In this document: positions 40,471 through 53,439 of the stretch, one piece after another
Layout of the letters: each line of letters begins with the position of its first letter
How positions within the stretch are numbered: position 1 is the stretch's first letter
Assembly: GCA_032622095.1 (NCBI GenBank)
Contig: CP136069.1
Coordinates: 167,516,394 to 167,580,393 of the forward strand
Direction of reading: 5' to 3'
Origin: Siphonodentalium dalli
Lineage: Eukaryota > Mollusca > Scaphopoda > Gadilida > Siphonodentaliidae
DNA length: 64,000 nucleotides
Notes under the pieces: generated by a model
Seen by the model: only the letters and a program-made list of their open reading frames with translations
What the model was told of the DNA's origin: nothing
Database searches by the model: none
Translations under genes and position numbers: made by a program

Positions 40471-40923
40471 GTGTCTGTCATTTGCAGAATGAGGTCCGCA
40501 TATGGTGAATTTAGTGATGCTATCCCGCACAGCGGGCTAGAATAACCAAATAACCAAATAGAATAACCAAATAGAATAACAAAATTCAACATCTGGGAAC
40601 CTCATTCTGCTTAGGCCTCATCTTTTGGGAAGTATCTATAGTATCCAATTAACATTGTTTTTAGTTACATTTCCATTCTATGAAGTTTCTATATCCCCTA
40701 ATTTGCAGAAGATAAAATTCATAATTGAGGTGCCCAATGGGTGACCATCACCAACTTCAACTGAGGAACTTCAATCTGATCCTAGGTCTGCCATAACAGT
40801 TGAGGGCCTTAGCAGAATGAGGTCCCCAGAGGGTGAATTTAGTGATGCTAGCCCGCTATGCGGGATAGCGTCACTAAATTGACCCTCTGGGGACCTCCGA
40901 GTCATTCTGCAAATGACAGACAC
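40471..40923. mobile_element. MITE with GTGTCTGTCATTTGCAGAAT ends
   Basis: The left end GTGTCTGTCATTTGCAGAAT and the right end ATTCTGCAAATGACAGACAC are perfect inverted repeats of 20 bp. Inside the right end is a palindrome (about 40830-40895, AGAGGGTGAATTTAGTGATG against the complement) that is partly repeated near the left end (40496-40530). It is non-coding and lies 12 bp outside the Polinton end. Confidence 0.7.
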
Positions 40924-42856
40924 GCTATGTGCAGGCTTGCCAGGAGTGTGACCGATAAAAGCCATTATACGGAGTCATTGTTAAGGTTATATTAACGATA
41001 TGCCCATTATATGTTTCCAGTATAAAATAGTCAGAACATCAACGGCCCCGCACAAGACGTGATTCAGCAGTGAAGAGGTTAAGTTGGTGGTTTGAGACAC
41101 CCGTTGCGTGGGTTTACTCTATGGTTTGGGAAACTAGTTAAGTGGTTTTGGACACTCATTGGATGTACTTGGATACAAGTTTGGACACTCATCTGATGGG
41201 ATATAAGACTATTAGCTTTAAGTTATATTAGATGTGAGACGAGTTAGTTTCAAATCAATGAAAATATCTAATTTTTTATTTCCGATCGTCATCTTAGCCA
41301 TTAGCTAGAACCCAATATAGCTGGATTTTTTCAACTGATGATCATTTCAGTGCAACCACCCCGTGTTCCTTGTACCGCCAAAGCGGATGTTATCATCAAA
41401 ACGGAGTATACGGGGAAAGTAATTTTCACGTATGATATTGAAATATTTTTTTTCTAATCGTAAACAAACATCGGAGAACACATGTGTGCGTCCACACGAA
41501 GCAGTAATATTTACCTACTCGATGTCAGTCGGTTCTCCGAGATCAAACTGTTTACCAATCTTTAGTGAATTATTTCAATAGTGTTTTTGCTTTTGCTCAC
41601 TCAAATTTTCGATAAAATCTATTCGCTAACAGAACCCATGGCCTTCTATGCTACCGAAAATTTGGCGGGATATAGCTGAATATGTCAACGAAGCATAGGA
41701 TTGAACATAGTTTTAAAATTCCGAATTATTCTCAATATGCGCGCGATATGGTATATACAACATACTTATTGACAGCGTGGTACACATTTATACTGTCATT
41801 GTTATGTACAAATATATATTTACATAGCCCGTCTGTGTTACACTAAATCATGTTTGGTGATTGGTCAACTTCAATTGGGTCACCCGGTTTACATCCCAAT
41901 AATTTACATATTGTAACGCGAACAGAAAGTTACTAACTGTTGGCCTAACCCGAAATAATCACTAAACACGGTAAGCAGAATAATTGGGCGTGCTTTTCAA
42001 AGTTCAGCTGAATTGCATCTGAAGCCAGTTATATATATATTCCGCTTTATGAAAGTATCCCATTGAAGGAATATTCCGCTTTATGAAAGTATGTTTTGAA
42101 AAGTTTATATCATCATTCATCTTGGCGAAAAATACAAAGCTATTTTCATTAATCAAAACCGCATGCTCCTTTTTTGGCGATACCATCAGCTTTGGCGATA
42201 CCAGGTACACGAGGTGGTAACGTTTTTTTTACTGAATGTGGGCACTTATTAGAATCTTGATGTGACAAATAGAGAGTAATCATTTGATTAGCATTAGCCA
42301 CCGGAAGTAGATGGCGCGCGCATAAAAACCCAACGATAGTTTCACTGTGTGTTTACGAATACGAGTCAAAATAGACGTAATATATATGTAACAAGGTTAT
42401 TATATACACTAGTTGTGATATTTTTGTGATATAAATGGTACACAATAAGTGAAAATTAGTCAGGTAAATCCGAGAGAGGGGGTTTTACATTGTAAACAAA
42501 TGACAAACGTATATTTCCCGCATGGAAAATCTGAATCTGATGTCATGAAAATTTAATTACGCATTTCTTTTAATTTTTTTATATTTAATTTGTCATGTCA
42601 GGGAAACCTCACAATCTGCCTGCTAATGTCTTCTACTTCTAGTTAAAATATTTTTGTCATTTATCAATAACAATACCCAAACTGGCCCAAGAGGCAAGAC
42701 AACAATTTGAACAAATTTCCGAATATTAAATTAATAATTTATTAAAAAATATAATATAAATCATTAAATGTGTTGTTGTTGCCGGAGGTTCTGCCCAATT
42801 TTTAAAATGTAAAATGTGCATACTGTCCAATACTAAATATCTGTTGTTCATTTCAG
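40924..42856. other. Intergenic, no gene seen
   Basis: No domain recognised. It contains a direct repeat of 22 bp (ATATTCCGCTTTATGAAAGT at about 42039 and 42069) and AT-rich stretches. It may hold the promoter and 5' non-coding exon of the gene that begins at 42857, because that exon starts behind an acceptor-like TTTCAG. Confidence 0.5.
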
Positions 42857-43859
42857 TTGAATGATGTCGGAAGATTTATTTGATTCGCAACCACCGACCA
42901 GTTCAACTTCCAGTTCCAGATCAACACCGACTCCGAGTCCCGATCAGCAGACCAACTCTCCAGACACTGCCGACAATCCACTGAAGTTTCATTTACAGTT
43001 GGACAATCCTGCACCACAGCAGAGTGTCGTATGTTTGTCTTGAATATTATTAAATCATTGTCGCTGCCAGAATTCCAAATAGTCAAACCTTCCGCATTCT
43101 TGACAAATATATAAACAATTTCAATTAAATATTTGTTTGACATCTTGAACTTGGAATTAAAAAAGGTGAATGATCCTTAGGTTTCATATATTTCATTTTC
43201 AGACAATCATAACTCCAGAATGAAGAGCAATATAATCTATACATGATAGCATCATTTAACTTATTATAGCATTATTTTGATTACAGGTACATTCTTATAT
43301 GTAAAATAGTTTTTATTTTGAATTGGTTATATTTTAATCTCTTCCAGACTCTAGATTTTGGAGAAAGTCACCAGTCACCAGTCACCAGCGACCACCAAGG
43401 CGTACCCGGATACCAAAACAAATGAAAATCCCCGAATTAAAGCTACCGTTAGAAAACTATCCAAGAAAAAGAAAACTACAGGTTTGTTTGCTCAAGTTAT
43501 TTTTATTATTAATAGTACACTGATCACATATTCACTCATATTTCACAAGTATTGAAGCAAATGTGGTGGGTTCTCTAACTAATTTGCTACTAAACATGCT
43601 GCCTTCATGACAATTGGAAATAAAACTGCCAATTATGCATTCATTGTTTAATTTTAGCTCTGAATAGAAATATGTAGTCTAAATTATAGCAAGTTTAACA
43701 TTATTTTCCTTTCAGGAACAGGCTAGTGATGATAGTGATGAGACACAGCCACCCAGTCCCAAGCAGCTTCCAGTCTTCACTTCACCAAGTCGTCAGCTGC
43801 CAGTATTAGCTGCACCAATTGAAATTAGCTCAGACGAAGATCCATCCAAATGTGATTGA
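42857..43859 (+). CDS. Putative upstream exons, Ser/Pro-rich
   Basis: Three exon-like blocks. 42857-43029 (acceptor TTTCAG; frame MMSEDLFDSQPPTSSTSS; donor GTATGT), about 43349-43480 (acceptor TTCCAG; very basic end with RKRKLQ-type codons; donor GTTTGT), and 43716-43859 (acceptor TTTCAG; ASDDSDETQPPSPKQLPVF, then a stop after SDEDPSKCD). The phases of the second block allow more than one reading, so I do not give a joined product. They may be the 5' part of the gene whose body follows, or a separate small gene. No domain is recognised. Confidence 0.35.
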
Positions 43860-46800
43860 ACGAACAATATTCACAAACAATATGTACTGGTCCATTCTTG
43901 TCTGGTACTTCTGGGTGTTATGCTGGTAATATTGTAGAAGCCATTAATACTCTAACCTTAACACAATCAACGCAGACTCTCTTCACTGGCCCCATCGTTG
44001 TAAGAGATTCCTCCATTCTTCTTGAACTCTTCAGCGCCGATCATGAAATTTTCATACCTCGAAAACATTAATCTTGATTTGGACTCCATTTTGAAACCAG
44101 GATATATATTTCCATATGTTACAACACATTCATTATCAAATGGTATTGTCATCGATTTATATAACCTGGCAAAACAGTTGGATTTGGAGACAGGGATAAC
44201 AGTAACTAACTGGATTAACAAGCTATGTCGCCTACAATCGCCAGCAACTGACATTAGCTCACACTCTGCCATTACATCAAAACTATATCGAGTCCTCATC
44301 AAGCTAAAGAAAATAAGAAGAACCACACGTGAATGTAATCAATTTCTTACAGAAACATTTGAATTACCAACATCTACAGTCTCAATTAATCCCGAAACAG
44401 AAAGTCCACAAAGTTCATCAAACATATCAGTTGTACTTGAAGAGAGAAGAACCAAGGTCAAGGAACTACAACAGAAAGGTCATTCGTTGAAAAGAAAACA
44501 TGAGAGACTTGGGGTGAAAATGAACGAGGTGTGTGAGAAGAAGGCGAAATTGGAAGAAGAGGTGAAGATATTGAAGAAAGAAGGAAATATTACGGAACGT
44601 CGAGTAAAGAATACGGAAAAGAGATTGGTTGCAGCAAAGCGGAAAGGTGATACATATTTCAAGATATGTATGGTTCAGAATAGAGAAATAAAGTCGATGA
44701 AAGATGAAAAGATATCCGACAAGTGGAAGCTGGAGAAGTTAGAAAAGGAGACCGAAGATATGAGAAGAGAAAGAAGTGAAGATAAGGTGTATGCTGATTT
44801 GAAAAGAAAAGTGGATGATCAGGCCTCAAGTATATCATATTTAGAATCGCTGCTCGCTGACCAAAATGATATAGAATTGTTTGATAAAGAGACAAAATGT
44901 TATACACCGCTTGCTATTCAGACAATAATGGACCTGACTGCTTTAAAAGTGCCAGCAGACAAAGTTGGTAGAGTTATTAATACTGTGGGTAGTCTTTGTG
45001 GGAAGGTGCCAAATTGTCTGCCATCAACAGTAAATAGAGTTGTTCACAGCAAAATTGCTGTCGCACAAAAACAGCTAGAGAGTGTACTGCCACAAGAAGA
45101 GAATACCACCCTGTATACAGATGAGACCAGAAAGTATGGGAAGACGATGGAAGTATATGTGGTCACAGACAAGCACCAAGATTCGTATCTGTTAGGATTG
45201 CGTGAGATGGCGAATAAAAGTGACATTGGATACTTTCCGAGAGGTGCTCCATGATATCAGTATGCATTGTGAAGATAAGGAGAAGAAAGATGAATACAGT
45301 ATTGGCTACAAAATGTTGGCGAATATCAGAGACACCATGTCTCAACTGAAACTACTTTCAATAGGCTGTTGCAGGTGTACCGGGAAAGCATTCTACCCGA
45401 AGTAATAGATGGCTGGGAGAAGATGGGAGATACAGAGAGAGAGCACTGTTCAAAAATGAACAACTTCTTCTGCGGTTTGCATCTTCTCTGTGGAATGGCG
45501 GACAGCTGTGGTGCAACATTGAAGACATTTGAGGATGCAACATTGGATCATCCAGTTGGTTCTGCATTGCATCCAGAATTGAAGCGGTTCCACAAGAGTG
45601 AGAGCGGGACACTTCGTCTCATAAAAACATCATGTAAAGCCTTTGCTGTTGGTGAGGATGAGAAAAGCGGGGTCAGTTTGAACTGGAATTTATACCTGAA
45701 AGATCAAAAGAAAGGAAAAATAAGATGATCCGCTTTAAACACAACCGATTCAACCTCATATTTTACCTCGGGCATGCAATATATTTCCACCACAAAGATA
45801 TGAGTTATTTCTTGGATAATGTGCATGGACTCTCAAACTCACTGTTACGAGCTGTGTCATTTGACCTTAAAGAACCGATGTACCTCGCTGGAGTCCGTGC
45901 TCTAGGAATGATCTCTAAATTTATTAGTGCACCTCTGTGGAGGCTATTGGAAGAAGATGGACACATCTATGCAATGAACCAGAAATACCAGGATCTCGTT
46001 ACTTTTCTGGATGCATGTGCTGAGAGTGTGGAAAAGACAACAGCCTTCATGAGAGGAGAGAACCAGGTTTTTAACGTAGACAACAAGAAATATGACATTG
46101 TGCAATACTTAATAGAGGAAGACCCTCCTACTGACAAATATGTGCCCTATGCTACAACAGCTATTTAGTACAATCAGCCTTCTTTTGAACAGTATGGTCA
46201 CAGACCATCTACCGGCTGGAAAGTTCTGGAGTACCACTGCAGCTGGTGCTTCTACTTCAGAGACAGAATCAACTCTCAAACACAACAAGTTGCCGGAGTT
46301 CATGTTTGGTCAACTTGACCAACTGTTGAGATACAGGCCAAATGCAACACTTCTCACAAATGAGGCGTATTTAATGTACTCACATAACAAAACAAGTGCA
46401 TGGCTTGATAATCTGGACACATATCACAGAGATAAGATGCTAGAAGGGTCAAGAAAGCAAGGAAGGGATATACGAGAAAAGTTTAAAGTAAGGTTGGTAG
46501 AAATAGAAAGATTAAGATTGGAACAACAGAAGATAAAAAGAGAAGAAAGTGAGAAAAAGGAGAGAAACAGAGTAAAGAAAGCTGAAAATTTTACACAAGA
46601 TGTATGCAATTATGGATTGTGGCAGACCACTGGACAAATTGAAAAGGTTCTTGGTCGGATAAAACCTCAACAGGAAAAGCGGAATGCTTTAATTGCTCAG
46701 TTGAAATTCCGAAAAACCGTCCTGCATCAGAAACACTCAGAGCCCCGTATATATAATTTCTCAGAGAAAGACGATTCAGGGAAATATAAGAACTACACCA

Positions 46801-47092
46801 TTGACCACCTGTCATCAAATTTATCGCAGCTTATTCAGGATGTCATGAAAACAGAAACACAAGAGAAACAATCTGAAGGTATTCCTCTCCTGGTGAACAA
46901 GCGGATTGAACATAAATTCGAAGATTCCACATATCTGGGATTGTTATTTCGGTGGTACCAGGATTTTCTGAATGGTACAATGTTCGATATGACAACGACG
47001 AAGCAATATATGTATTCAACCTGAAAGATGATTATGAGAAGGGTGACCTGAAGATCATTGTCCAGGGTTCACATGATGAGGAAGAAAACTAA
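43856..47092 (+). pseudogene. Large uncharacterised invertebrate protein, frameshifted
   Basis: An intronless coding region in pieces: 44022-45254, about 45205-45345, 45369-45728, 45725-46168, 46140-47000 and a last piece to TAA 47092. The first piece has a coiled coil (KRKHERLGVKMNEVCEKKAK and on), then LYTDETRKYGK and YLLGLREMANKS. Later pieces have HCSKMNNFFCGLHLL, RLIKTSCKAFAVGEDEKSG, RFNLIFYLGHA, AGVRALGMISKFISAPLWRL and a C-terminal WYQ..GDLKIIV strand-rich part. I recognise this order from a multi-copy family in marine invertebrates whose function is unknown and which may be transposon-derived. At least five frame changes (near 45225, 45345, 45727, 46150, 46985) break it, unless they are assembly errors. 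Confidence 0.6.
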
Positions 47093-47767
47093 CCAAATAG
47101 ACAATTTAATCACTGTACATGTATGTAAACTGATGATTTACTAAGCATGTTTTTATCATTGTACTACTCAGAATGTTTAACCCATTATGATTTTCTGTCC
47201 TATATTATACTAACTCATGTTTATAATACTACTTCCTAACATTTTTTCACCATCATTATTATCAACTGACCATTTAATAACACTAATAATGATTATTGTA
47301 TCATTGTTTCTGATGGTTTCTAATTTCCTATACCTAACTGCATGTTAACATCCAATCAAATTGAATACAATTGTATGCATGCAGACCAAATTTCAGTAGG
47401 TGCAAATGTCGCAATTAGATTTCATTGGCAACATGGCTTGTATATGGTTAATATTTGAATATGCATGTACTCTTATGTGCATAATAATACTAATGTTGAC
47501 ACGGCTATAGTTTAAACCTAATAAATATCCATACATCACTATTATTAAACATCTTTATGAACATTGGGAAACTCCAAAATAATATGTATATGTACATGTA
47601 CCGGTATCTGATACATATGTTTTATCTTGTTATTCCCATTGAGGTATATATTTATTTTAAGTAGCCATAGTGATGGATTATATTTCAAGATGTTACAACA
47701 AAGCTGTGTAATTTCCGCCCTCCATTCTATTTAGTTATTTACCTGTACTGTGTCCATACCATTCTTG
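47093..47767. other. 3' flank, no gene seen
   Basis: AT-rich sequence after the stop at 47092, without a recognised feature. Confidence 0.5.
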
Positions 47768-47771
47768 TTAA

Positions 47772-48006
47772 CCATTTCATGATTGGAGCTTCCTGAAATT
47801 TTGCGAAAACCCTGAACCAATACATTCTCTTATATATGCGAGTCTCCCAAAGGAGAATACATAGGCCTAAAATATTCCCTTCACCTTGGAAGCCAATGAA
47901 TTCTCTTATATATGCCAGGCTCCATATGGTAGACTTGCATATATAAGAGAATGCACTGGCACATGATGTTTAATGCTGCACCAGTGTGGCTCCCATTATG
48001 AAAAGG
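47772..48006. mobile_element. TTAA-flanked MITE with the shared palindromes
   Basis: TTAA on both sides (47768-47771 and 48007-48010). Ends: CCATTTCATGATTGGAGC and the complement of GGCTCCCATTATGAAAAGG. Inside are two copies of the ~70-bp palindrome, the first internally deleted (47818-47866) and the second nearly full (47893-47960). The terminal sequences differ from the MITE at 10311, so the palindrome core is shared by MITEs with different ends. Confidence 0.75.
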
Positions 48007-48652
48007 TTAAATAGAACCTCCATATTCCTATGACTAACTTTAATAATACTTTCACCTTTGCTTTTCAGATTGTGATTCCGTTATTGTGTATCAACCTGAT
48101 TCGTTGAAGACAACAATGATCGTTATGTTCTTTTTGTAAGTATTATATTTACTTATTATATATGTACTTATTTTCATTATCTGATATATTTAAAACTTCT
48201 CTGTCATCAGGTTCCATGTTTGTGTCCTGATATATGGTCCAGAAACACATAACACATCAACTTGTACTGTGAACAATTAAGATTTTTCCCTATATGGGAG
48301 CTAGACTCGCATATGTAATAAAATGCACTGGCACATGATTCTTAATGCTGGACCATCGTGGTTCCCATCATGAAAAGGTTAAATATGTCCCTATGACTAA
48401 CTTATGTTTACCTTTGATTTTCAGATTGTGATTCCTTTATTGTGTATCAAGCTGATTCTTTGAAGACAAAAAACACCTTTAAGTTCCTTTTGTACATGTA
48501 AGTATTATATTTTCATCAATGTATTTATTTTAATTATCTCAATATCTGATATATTTATAACTTCTGTCATCAGTTTCCATGTTTGTCTCCTGATATATGG
48601 TCCAGTAACACATATGTCAACTTGTATTGTGAAAATTTCATTTTTTTTCCCC
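47960..48652. repeat. Tandem duplication of about 357 bp with an exon-like block
   Basis: Two direct copies (about 47960-48285 and 48290-48652). Each contains the right half of the MITE, an exon-like block flanked by TTTTCAG and GTAAGT (48069-48135 and 48425-48497) and a shared tail (TGTCATCAG, CCATGTTTG, CTGATATATGGTCCAG). The exon-like blocks are similar but differ in length (67 and 73 nt). To which gene they belong is unknown. Confidence 0.7.
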
Positions 48653-49829
48653 ATTAGGAATTGGGGTACACTTGATTTTGAGCCCAACTGTACACACATA
48701 GTATGAGTCAGAATGGTACATTTGTCTTTTTTGTATAGAGTAATAACCAGAGAACACAGAAAGCCAAGGTTGAGCTCTATATCTTCATTTTTGGAGAACT
48801 TGTGGGGTTATGTCAGATTTGTTCCAATTGTTGAAAAATGACCCTTGCCGAGGGTGACAACAGGGTTTTTTTTTTTTTTTTTTTGGTTTGTTCTGTGACC
48901 AAAACTGGTTTTCTTTTGCAGTTCTGACACCAAATGGAACATGTAGGTGCATTAATCTCACACATTAACTATTTGGAAAAAAATGGTTGGTTATTGCTAA
49001 TTTGATTGAATTGATGACATGAAATAATTCATGAGATAGGCAGGAAGGGATGTTGTACAAACACAAGAGCGCATTGCGCTCGAGTATTTTACGAAATAGT
49101 CCCTGTATCGAATTAATTATTTCACGTCACAAATTCAATCAAGTGATTATTCTGTGTATTATAATTCCACACTAAACATCTGATTTACCAGAAATCCGAA
49201 TAATACCGCCAGCATACCTTTCGATAGCGCGCATGAATACATGACGCGTTGTAGTTAAAGTGAAATAATTCACCAGTGAAATTTTCGTTTACAATCAGAA
49301 GAGAAATCAAGGTAAATCACAAATGTAATGTAGGGATACGAACATTTTACGCCGAATATTTATTGGGAAATTAAGTTATCAGAACAATCTCAACCTATGT
49401 TCACTCTCAATTTGCAATTGTTGTTGCACCGGCCACAACCTTTTCAACTTTTGAAAATATGACCACAGTCTGAGCGAACCCAGACTATATTGAGCAGCTA
49501 CGCATTCTCGATAGTCTGTAACCAACAGCGGGGAATCCCATTCTTTCAAGTATTACGTCAGTGCCATGCAGCCAACCACAAACTTATCGTGGCAGAACTC
49601 AGCCGAGGGCAACCAGGATGGTTGCGTGGGTTTTTAATGCCAACGTGCGTGGTGACGTCATATATACTGCCGATGAAGCCTTATATAACGGTGGTAGTGC
49701 GAGGGATATCGGGATGTTTCAGACTATCGAATGCGCAGCTGTTTAATAATCTGATTTAACTCATACTGATTTGATCAAAGTTGCAGATGAGACCACCTCC
49801 ACCCATGTTGCCACGTCCCTGATCATTAT
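48653..49829. other. Intergenic, no gene seen
   Basis: Contains a T18 tract (about 48868-48885). A plus-strand frame at 49490-49759 has no recognised domain. Toward the end a CCACGTCCCTG motif (about 49811) resembles the end of the MITE at 61113-61329. Confidence 0.45.
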
Positions 49830-50203
49830 TCATATTTGACAGATATACAGTTCTCGAACAGGGTCATAGCAGTCATAGTCAGCCATCTCATACTTGTCTC
49901 GGCTTGAACTGTAATCTATATAGATACAGTCAGCATTCCCGTTGTCAGGGTTACCGCTCTTCCAATCGACGAATGGAAGCGGCCTCCGGTCCCAGGTATT
50001 CCAATTGTCGTTATTGTCAGGATCGTATCCGTCAACCCAAAAGTAATCTGCGAGAGAAAAATAACGGTATAAGACCATTTTGGTTCCATAGCCCGGTCTT
50101 TTCCAGACAAACCTAAACCCAAAGTAAAAATTATCCACTGTTATATATACGGTATGGGTCTGACGCTCACTCAAACTGGGTGTCCTGTCCCAATATAAAT
50201 TCT
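49830..50203 (-). CDS. C-type lectin gene, exon 5 (CTLD C-terminal half)
   Basis: Last coding exon, 374 nt: 2 nt complete the codon from exon 4, then 123 codons and TGA at 49830-49832. It starts behind the acceptor TTTTCAG at 50204-50210. It holds the second half of the lectin fold: DYFWVDGYDPDNN, WNTWDRRPLPFVDWKSGNPDN, then the conserved Cys in DCIYIDY, DYDCYD and LYICQI. The calcium-site motif is not a standard EPN or QPD (GNPDN) and the WND triplet is replaced (MADYD), so sugar binding is uncertain. Full gene: five exons on the minus strand, 49830-63346, 351 residues. Confidence 0.8.
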
Positions 50204-53200
50204 CTGAAAAGAACACAAAGTCTTGTCAATCAAATATTTATCAGCAGATATTTTCTAAAAATCAGCGACTGAGCCGGACGCTTTCTGAAATGAAAATTCT
50301 GTGTTCAGGTGACATTCGACAGTTTCTGCAGGGATGGGTGCAGAACTAAGGGGGCATCAATTAATTTAAAAATAACTGAAATGTGAACTCATAACACATA
50401 ATCACATATACAATGATTATATGCCTGGGTTGAGCACATACTAGCCTTTATGATTTTGATCATTTTAATGAGGGTATAGCAAGAGTTATGCCCATTAAAT
50501 GTGTGCCTGAAAAAAAAATATGAAATTTTGATGCAAAGATGGCCAAAATAATCGATTTTAGGACCCGTTTGATACAACAACAAGATTTTTTCGGAGGATA
50601 ACCACCTAGAACACTGGAAGAACACTGTTTCCTCACTGTTTCCTCACAATAATATCAAAAAAGTTCTCACTTCTCACCACTGGGATTTAAAAAAAAACTA
50701 TTTTTTAGATGCTAAATCGTCACGCCGGTCTCCGGAGCACACTGTTTCGCAGAAATAGCTAATACTTGATACTGGTGGGGTCTAGGTCACCAGAAACAAT
50801 ATTTTTCAAAACTCAAAGAATCCTATAAAAATACGGAAATTCATAACTAACCTTCTCTCAAAAAACATGCCAGACCCATGGTGTCCGAAAACACTGTTAC
50901 TCTATTATAAGAAATTTACCCCTACTGATCATTCGAAACTGTGGAGTGTGACCTCACCTTAATTTTTTCATCCGCGGATGCATTCGGTGTTAATTTGCCT
51001 ATAGTCAAATAAATGTTGTGTTGTCAAATCACTATGTACTGACATTTTTATATTTACGCCAAGATGCTGGAAACACAGTGTTTCATTTTGCGTGGCACTA
51101 ACACGCCTTGTCACAATTTTCACCATTTAATGCGAAAATAATATATGTGACCCGCCATATCAAATCCAGTCGGAAGTCGGGATTTTTTTTACCCTGTGCC
51201 AATGCATTCTATTATATATGCGAGTCGACCATAGGTCGCCTCGCATATATAAGAGAATGCATTGGCCTAACAATTTTTTATTATGTTTTTTAAATAAATG
51301 TTTCTTACAATTTTTAGGACATAAAATAAAAAAACATCCATTACCCTGCATGGAGCCCCACACATATATAGAAGCACCTAGAAGAGTGTCGTCTGCTCAT
51401 GTTTGTCTGGGGCTCTGTGTGGGTGAAATTATAAAATTGTTAAAGAATACAAGAACAAATTATTAAAATTGTAAAAAATTGTTAGGCCAATGCATTCTCT
51501 TATATATGCGAGGCGACCTATGGTCGACTCGCATATATAAGAGAATGCATTGGCACATGGTAAAAAAATCCCGACTTACGACTGGATTTGATATGGCGGG
51601 TCACAAATGGCCGAGCTGTTCAGGTTGAATTCCATGACGTAGTTTTGACTCATACGTGACTCAAGTTAGTAAGGTAATATGATGGAGTCAAGAAACATAC
51701 GCGTTATTCTTATACTATAACATGTTCGCGGTCTTTAGCTAACTCGTACGATTCGAAGAACATTCATTATATGTACAGTGTCACCATTATCGCTACATTA
51801 TTTGTAAAGTGTCGCATTATATGTACAGTGTCGCCATTATTTGTACAGTGTGTCGTAAACGTTTTCCAGGATACATGCACGGTCTTGATGGGCATGTAGT
51901 ATTGGGCACCATGCCAGGTGAAGTTTTTATTTCCAGTGTCATGAATAATGTTCACATTCCATTTTTAAAACAAATTATGTCTGCCAATTAAATGAATTTA
52001 AATGTTCTAGCTCATGCATTAGACAATTTTTTTTTATGTAGAACATTAGTCAAGTGCAGGGGACTCAATGCTTAATTTGATATCAATATTTGTCCTTTTA
52101 TGACCCGATTGTTATGAGTCCGGTTTCGGATGAATAACAACGCGTACAAACAAAAGCAATTTCATCAGTTCTAACAGGTTTTCATGGCTGTTTAACATTC
52201 AGTAATATATGCAGGATGCCAAGTTAATGTCGAAAAACAAAACCCCCCAGAATGTGTTTCGTGAGAAATTTATTGAATGATAGACATTTATCTATGATCG
52301 TGATTCGGCATGATCTGTCAAAGTTTCCCCGGAAGTAATCCAGATAGTTATATTGCAGGAGCGAGATGCCAGTTTATATGTCCAAGGACCGCCCCTATAT
52401 AGTGTCTTATAACGGACTTTAAGCGTAAAACCACATATAAATAAAATCAAATATCACAATTGTGGCAATAAACTGGTTTATTCCGTAGAAAAAAATGATG
52501 TGTGTTCTGAACAGCATGCCAGTTGCCAATTGATATTTAATGTAAAAGAAAACGTTTACCACACTGTTGACATATTTTTTTAAAGTATGCTACCTCAATT
52601 GACCTCACGAAAATCGGATGTTTCCAGTGAAAAATATTCGCACCACGCACAGGACGAAGAATGTTCCATTTATTTTAATTGTATACAATCGAATTTCTTG
52701 TATATTGCTGCCAGTAAATAAATATAGTAAATAGTAAATATCTAAATGTAACGACTTAAATAATTTTCATAAATTCATAATGCTCTAACAGATTAAACCA
52801 TTATAATCAAAACCGCACGCCGTCATCTTCTTTGAGGTAATCGAGCCGAAATTCTTCTCGGCCAAAACAAACTCTGAACACTTCGGCTCTCAGTTTAAAC
52901 GTAAATAAATCGATGTTAGTCCCAACGACGGTGAATATTCTATGCGTAATTTAATGTGAAAGTTAGATACTAATACATCATTATGACTACAATGTGTCTC
53001 TATTTCCGATATATATATATAGCATCATGTATTGATGTGTGGGGTAAAATCGATTAAAACAGAAGAAAAAATCCCGCCACTGGTTCTTGGTGTAAAGTCA
53101 GTTATAAGACACACAGGAACGGGTCTCTGACGCAAACCAGCATGTCACTCTACCGATACAACTATCTTCTTTACGTATGAGGAAACTAATACTAGGTATG

Positions 53201-53232
53201 ATCTTGTTGCAATAACGGACTATAGACAATAC
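50204..53232 (-). other. C-type lectin gene, intron 4
   Basis: About 3.0 kb between exons 4 and 5. It contains the MITE at 51146-51605 and otherwise no recognised feature. Confidence 0.7.
51146..51605. mobile_element. MITE with TGTGACCCGCCATATCAAAT ends
   Basis: Left end TGTGACCCGCCATATCAAAT and right end ATTTGATATGGCGGGTCACA are perfect inverted repeats; the similarity extends over about 50 bp (CCAGTCGGAAGTCGGGATTT). Inside are two shared palindromes (51200-51266 and 51486-51556) around a spacer with GGAGCCCCACACATATATAG. A second full copy is at 59715-60100, where the spacer is in the opposite orientation. Confidence 0.85.
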
Positions 53233-53439
53233 CTGTTCCGCGTCCAAGAGTGTCAAGATATCTCTGGAGCGCGTCTAACATCGCTCTGCTTTCTATGGTG
53301 ATGAGGTGGGCCCCGGGTAGAGTCATGCAATCCTCGCGAGCATCATTGCCGATTTTGTTCATGGTATTCGGATCAAACCTCAGACAGTATTCCTTTCCAT
53401 TGAGTGTGCGTGGTGAGTACCCAGGATAGTTGGTGCAAA
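53233..53439 (-). CDS. C-type lectin gene, exon 4 (CTLD N-terminal half)
   Basis: 207 nt, phase 1 at both ends, bounded by acceptor CTCTCCAG (53440-53447) and donor GTATTG. It holds the first half of the lectin domain: CTNYPGY, GKEYCLRF, DCMTLPGAHLITIESRAM. Cys pairs and the AHLITI strand are typical of C-type lectin domains. It joins in frame to exon 3 upstream and exon 5 downstream. Confidence 0.85.

Noticed and set aside
49490-49759. 89-codon plus-strand gene or additional lectin exon
   Set aside because: Neither this nor the overlapping frame at 49561-49746 has a recognisable domain or fitting splice sites.
50040-50135. Extra intron inside the last lectin exon
   Set aside because: GT and AG sites exist near 50111 and 50045, but the phases do not fit, whereas the uninterrupted exon is open and in phase.
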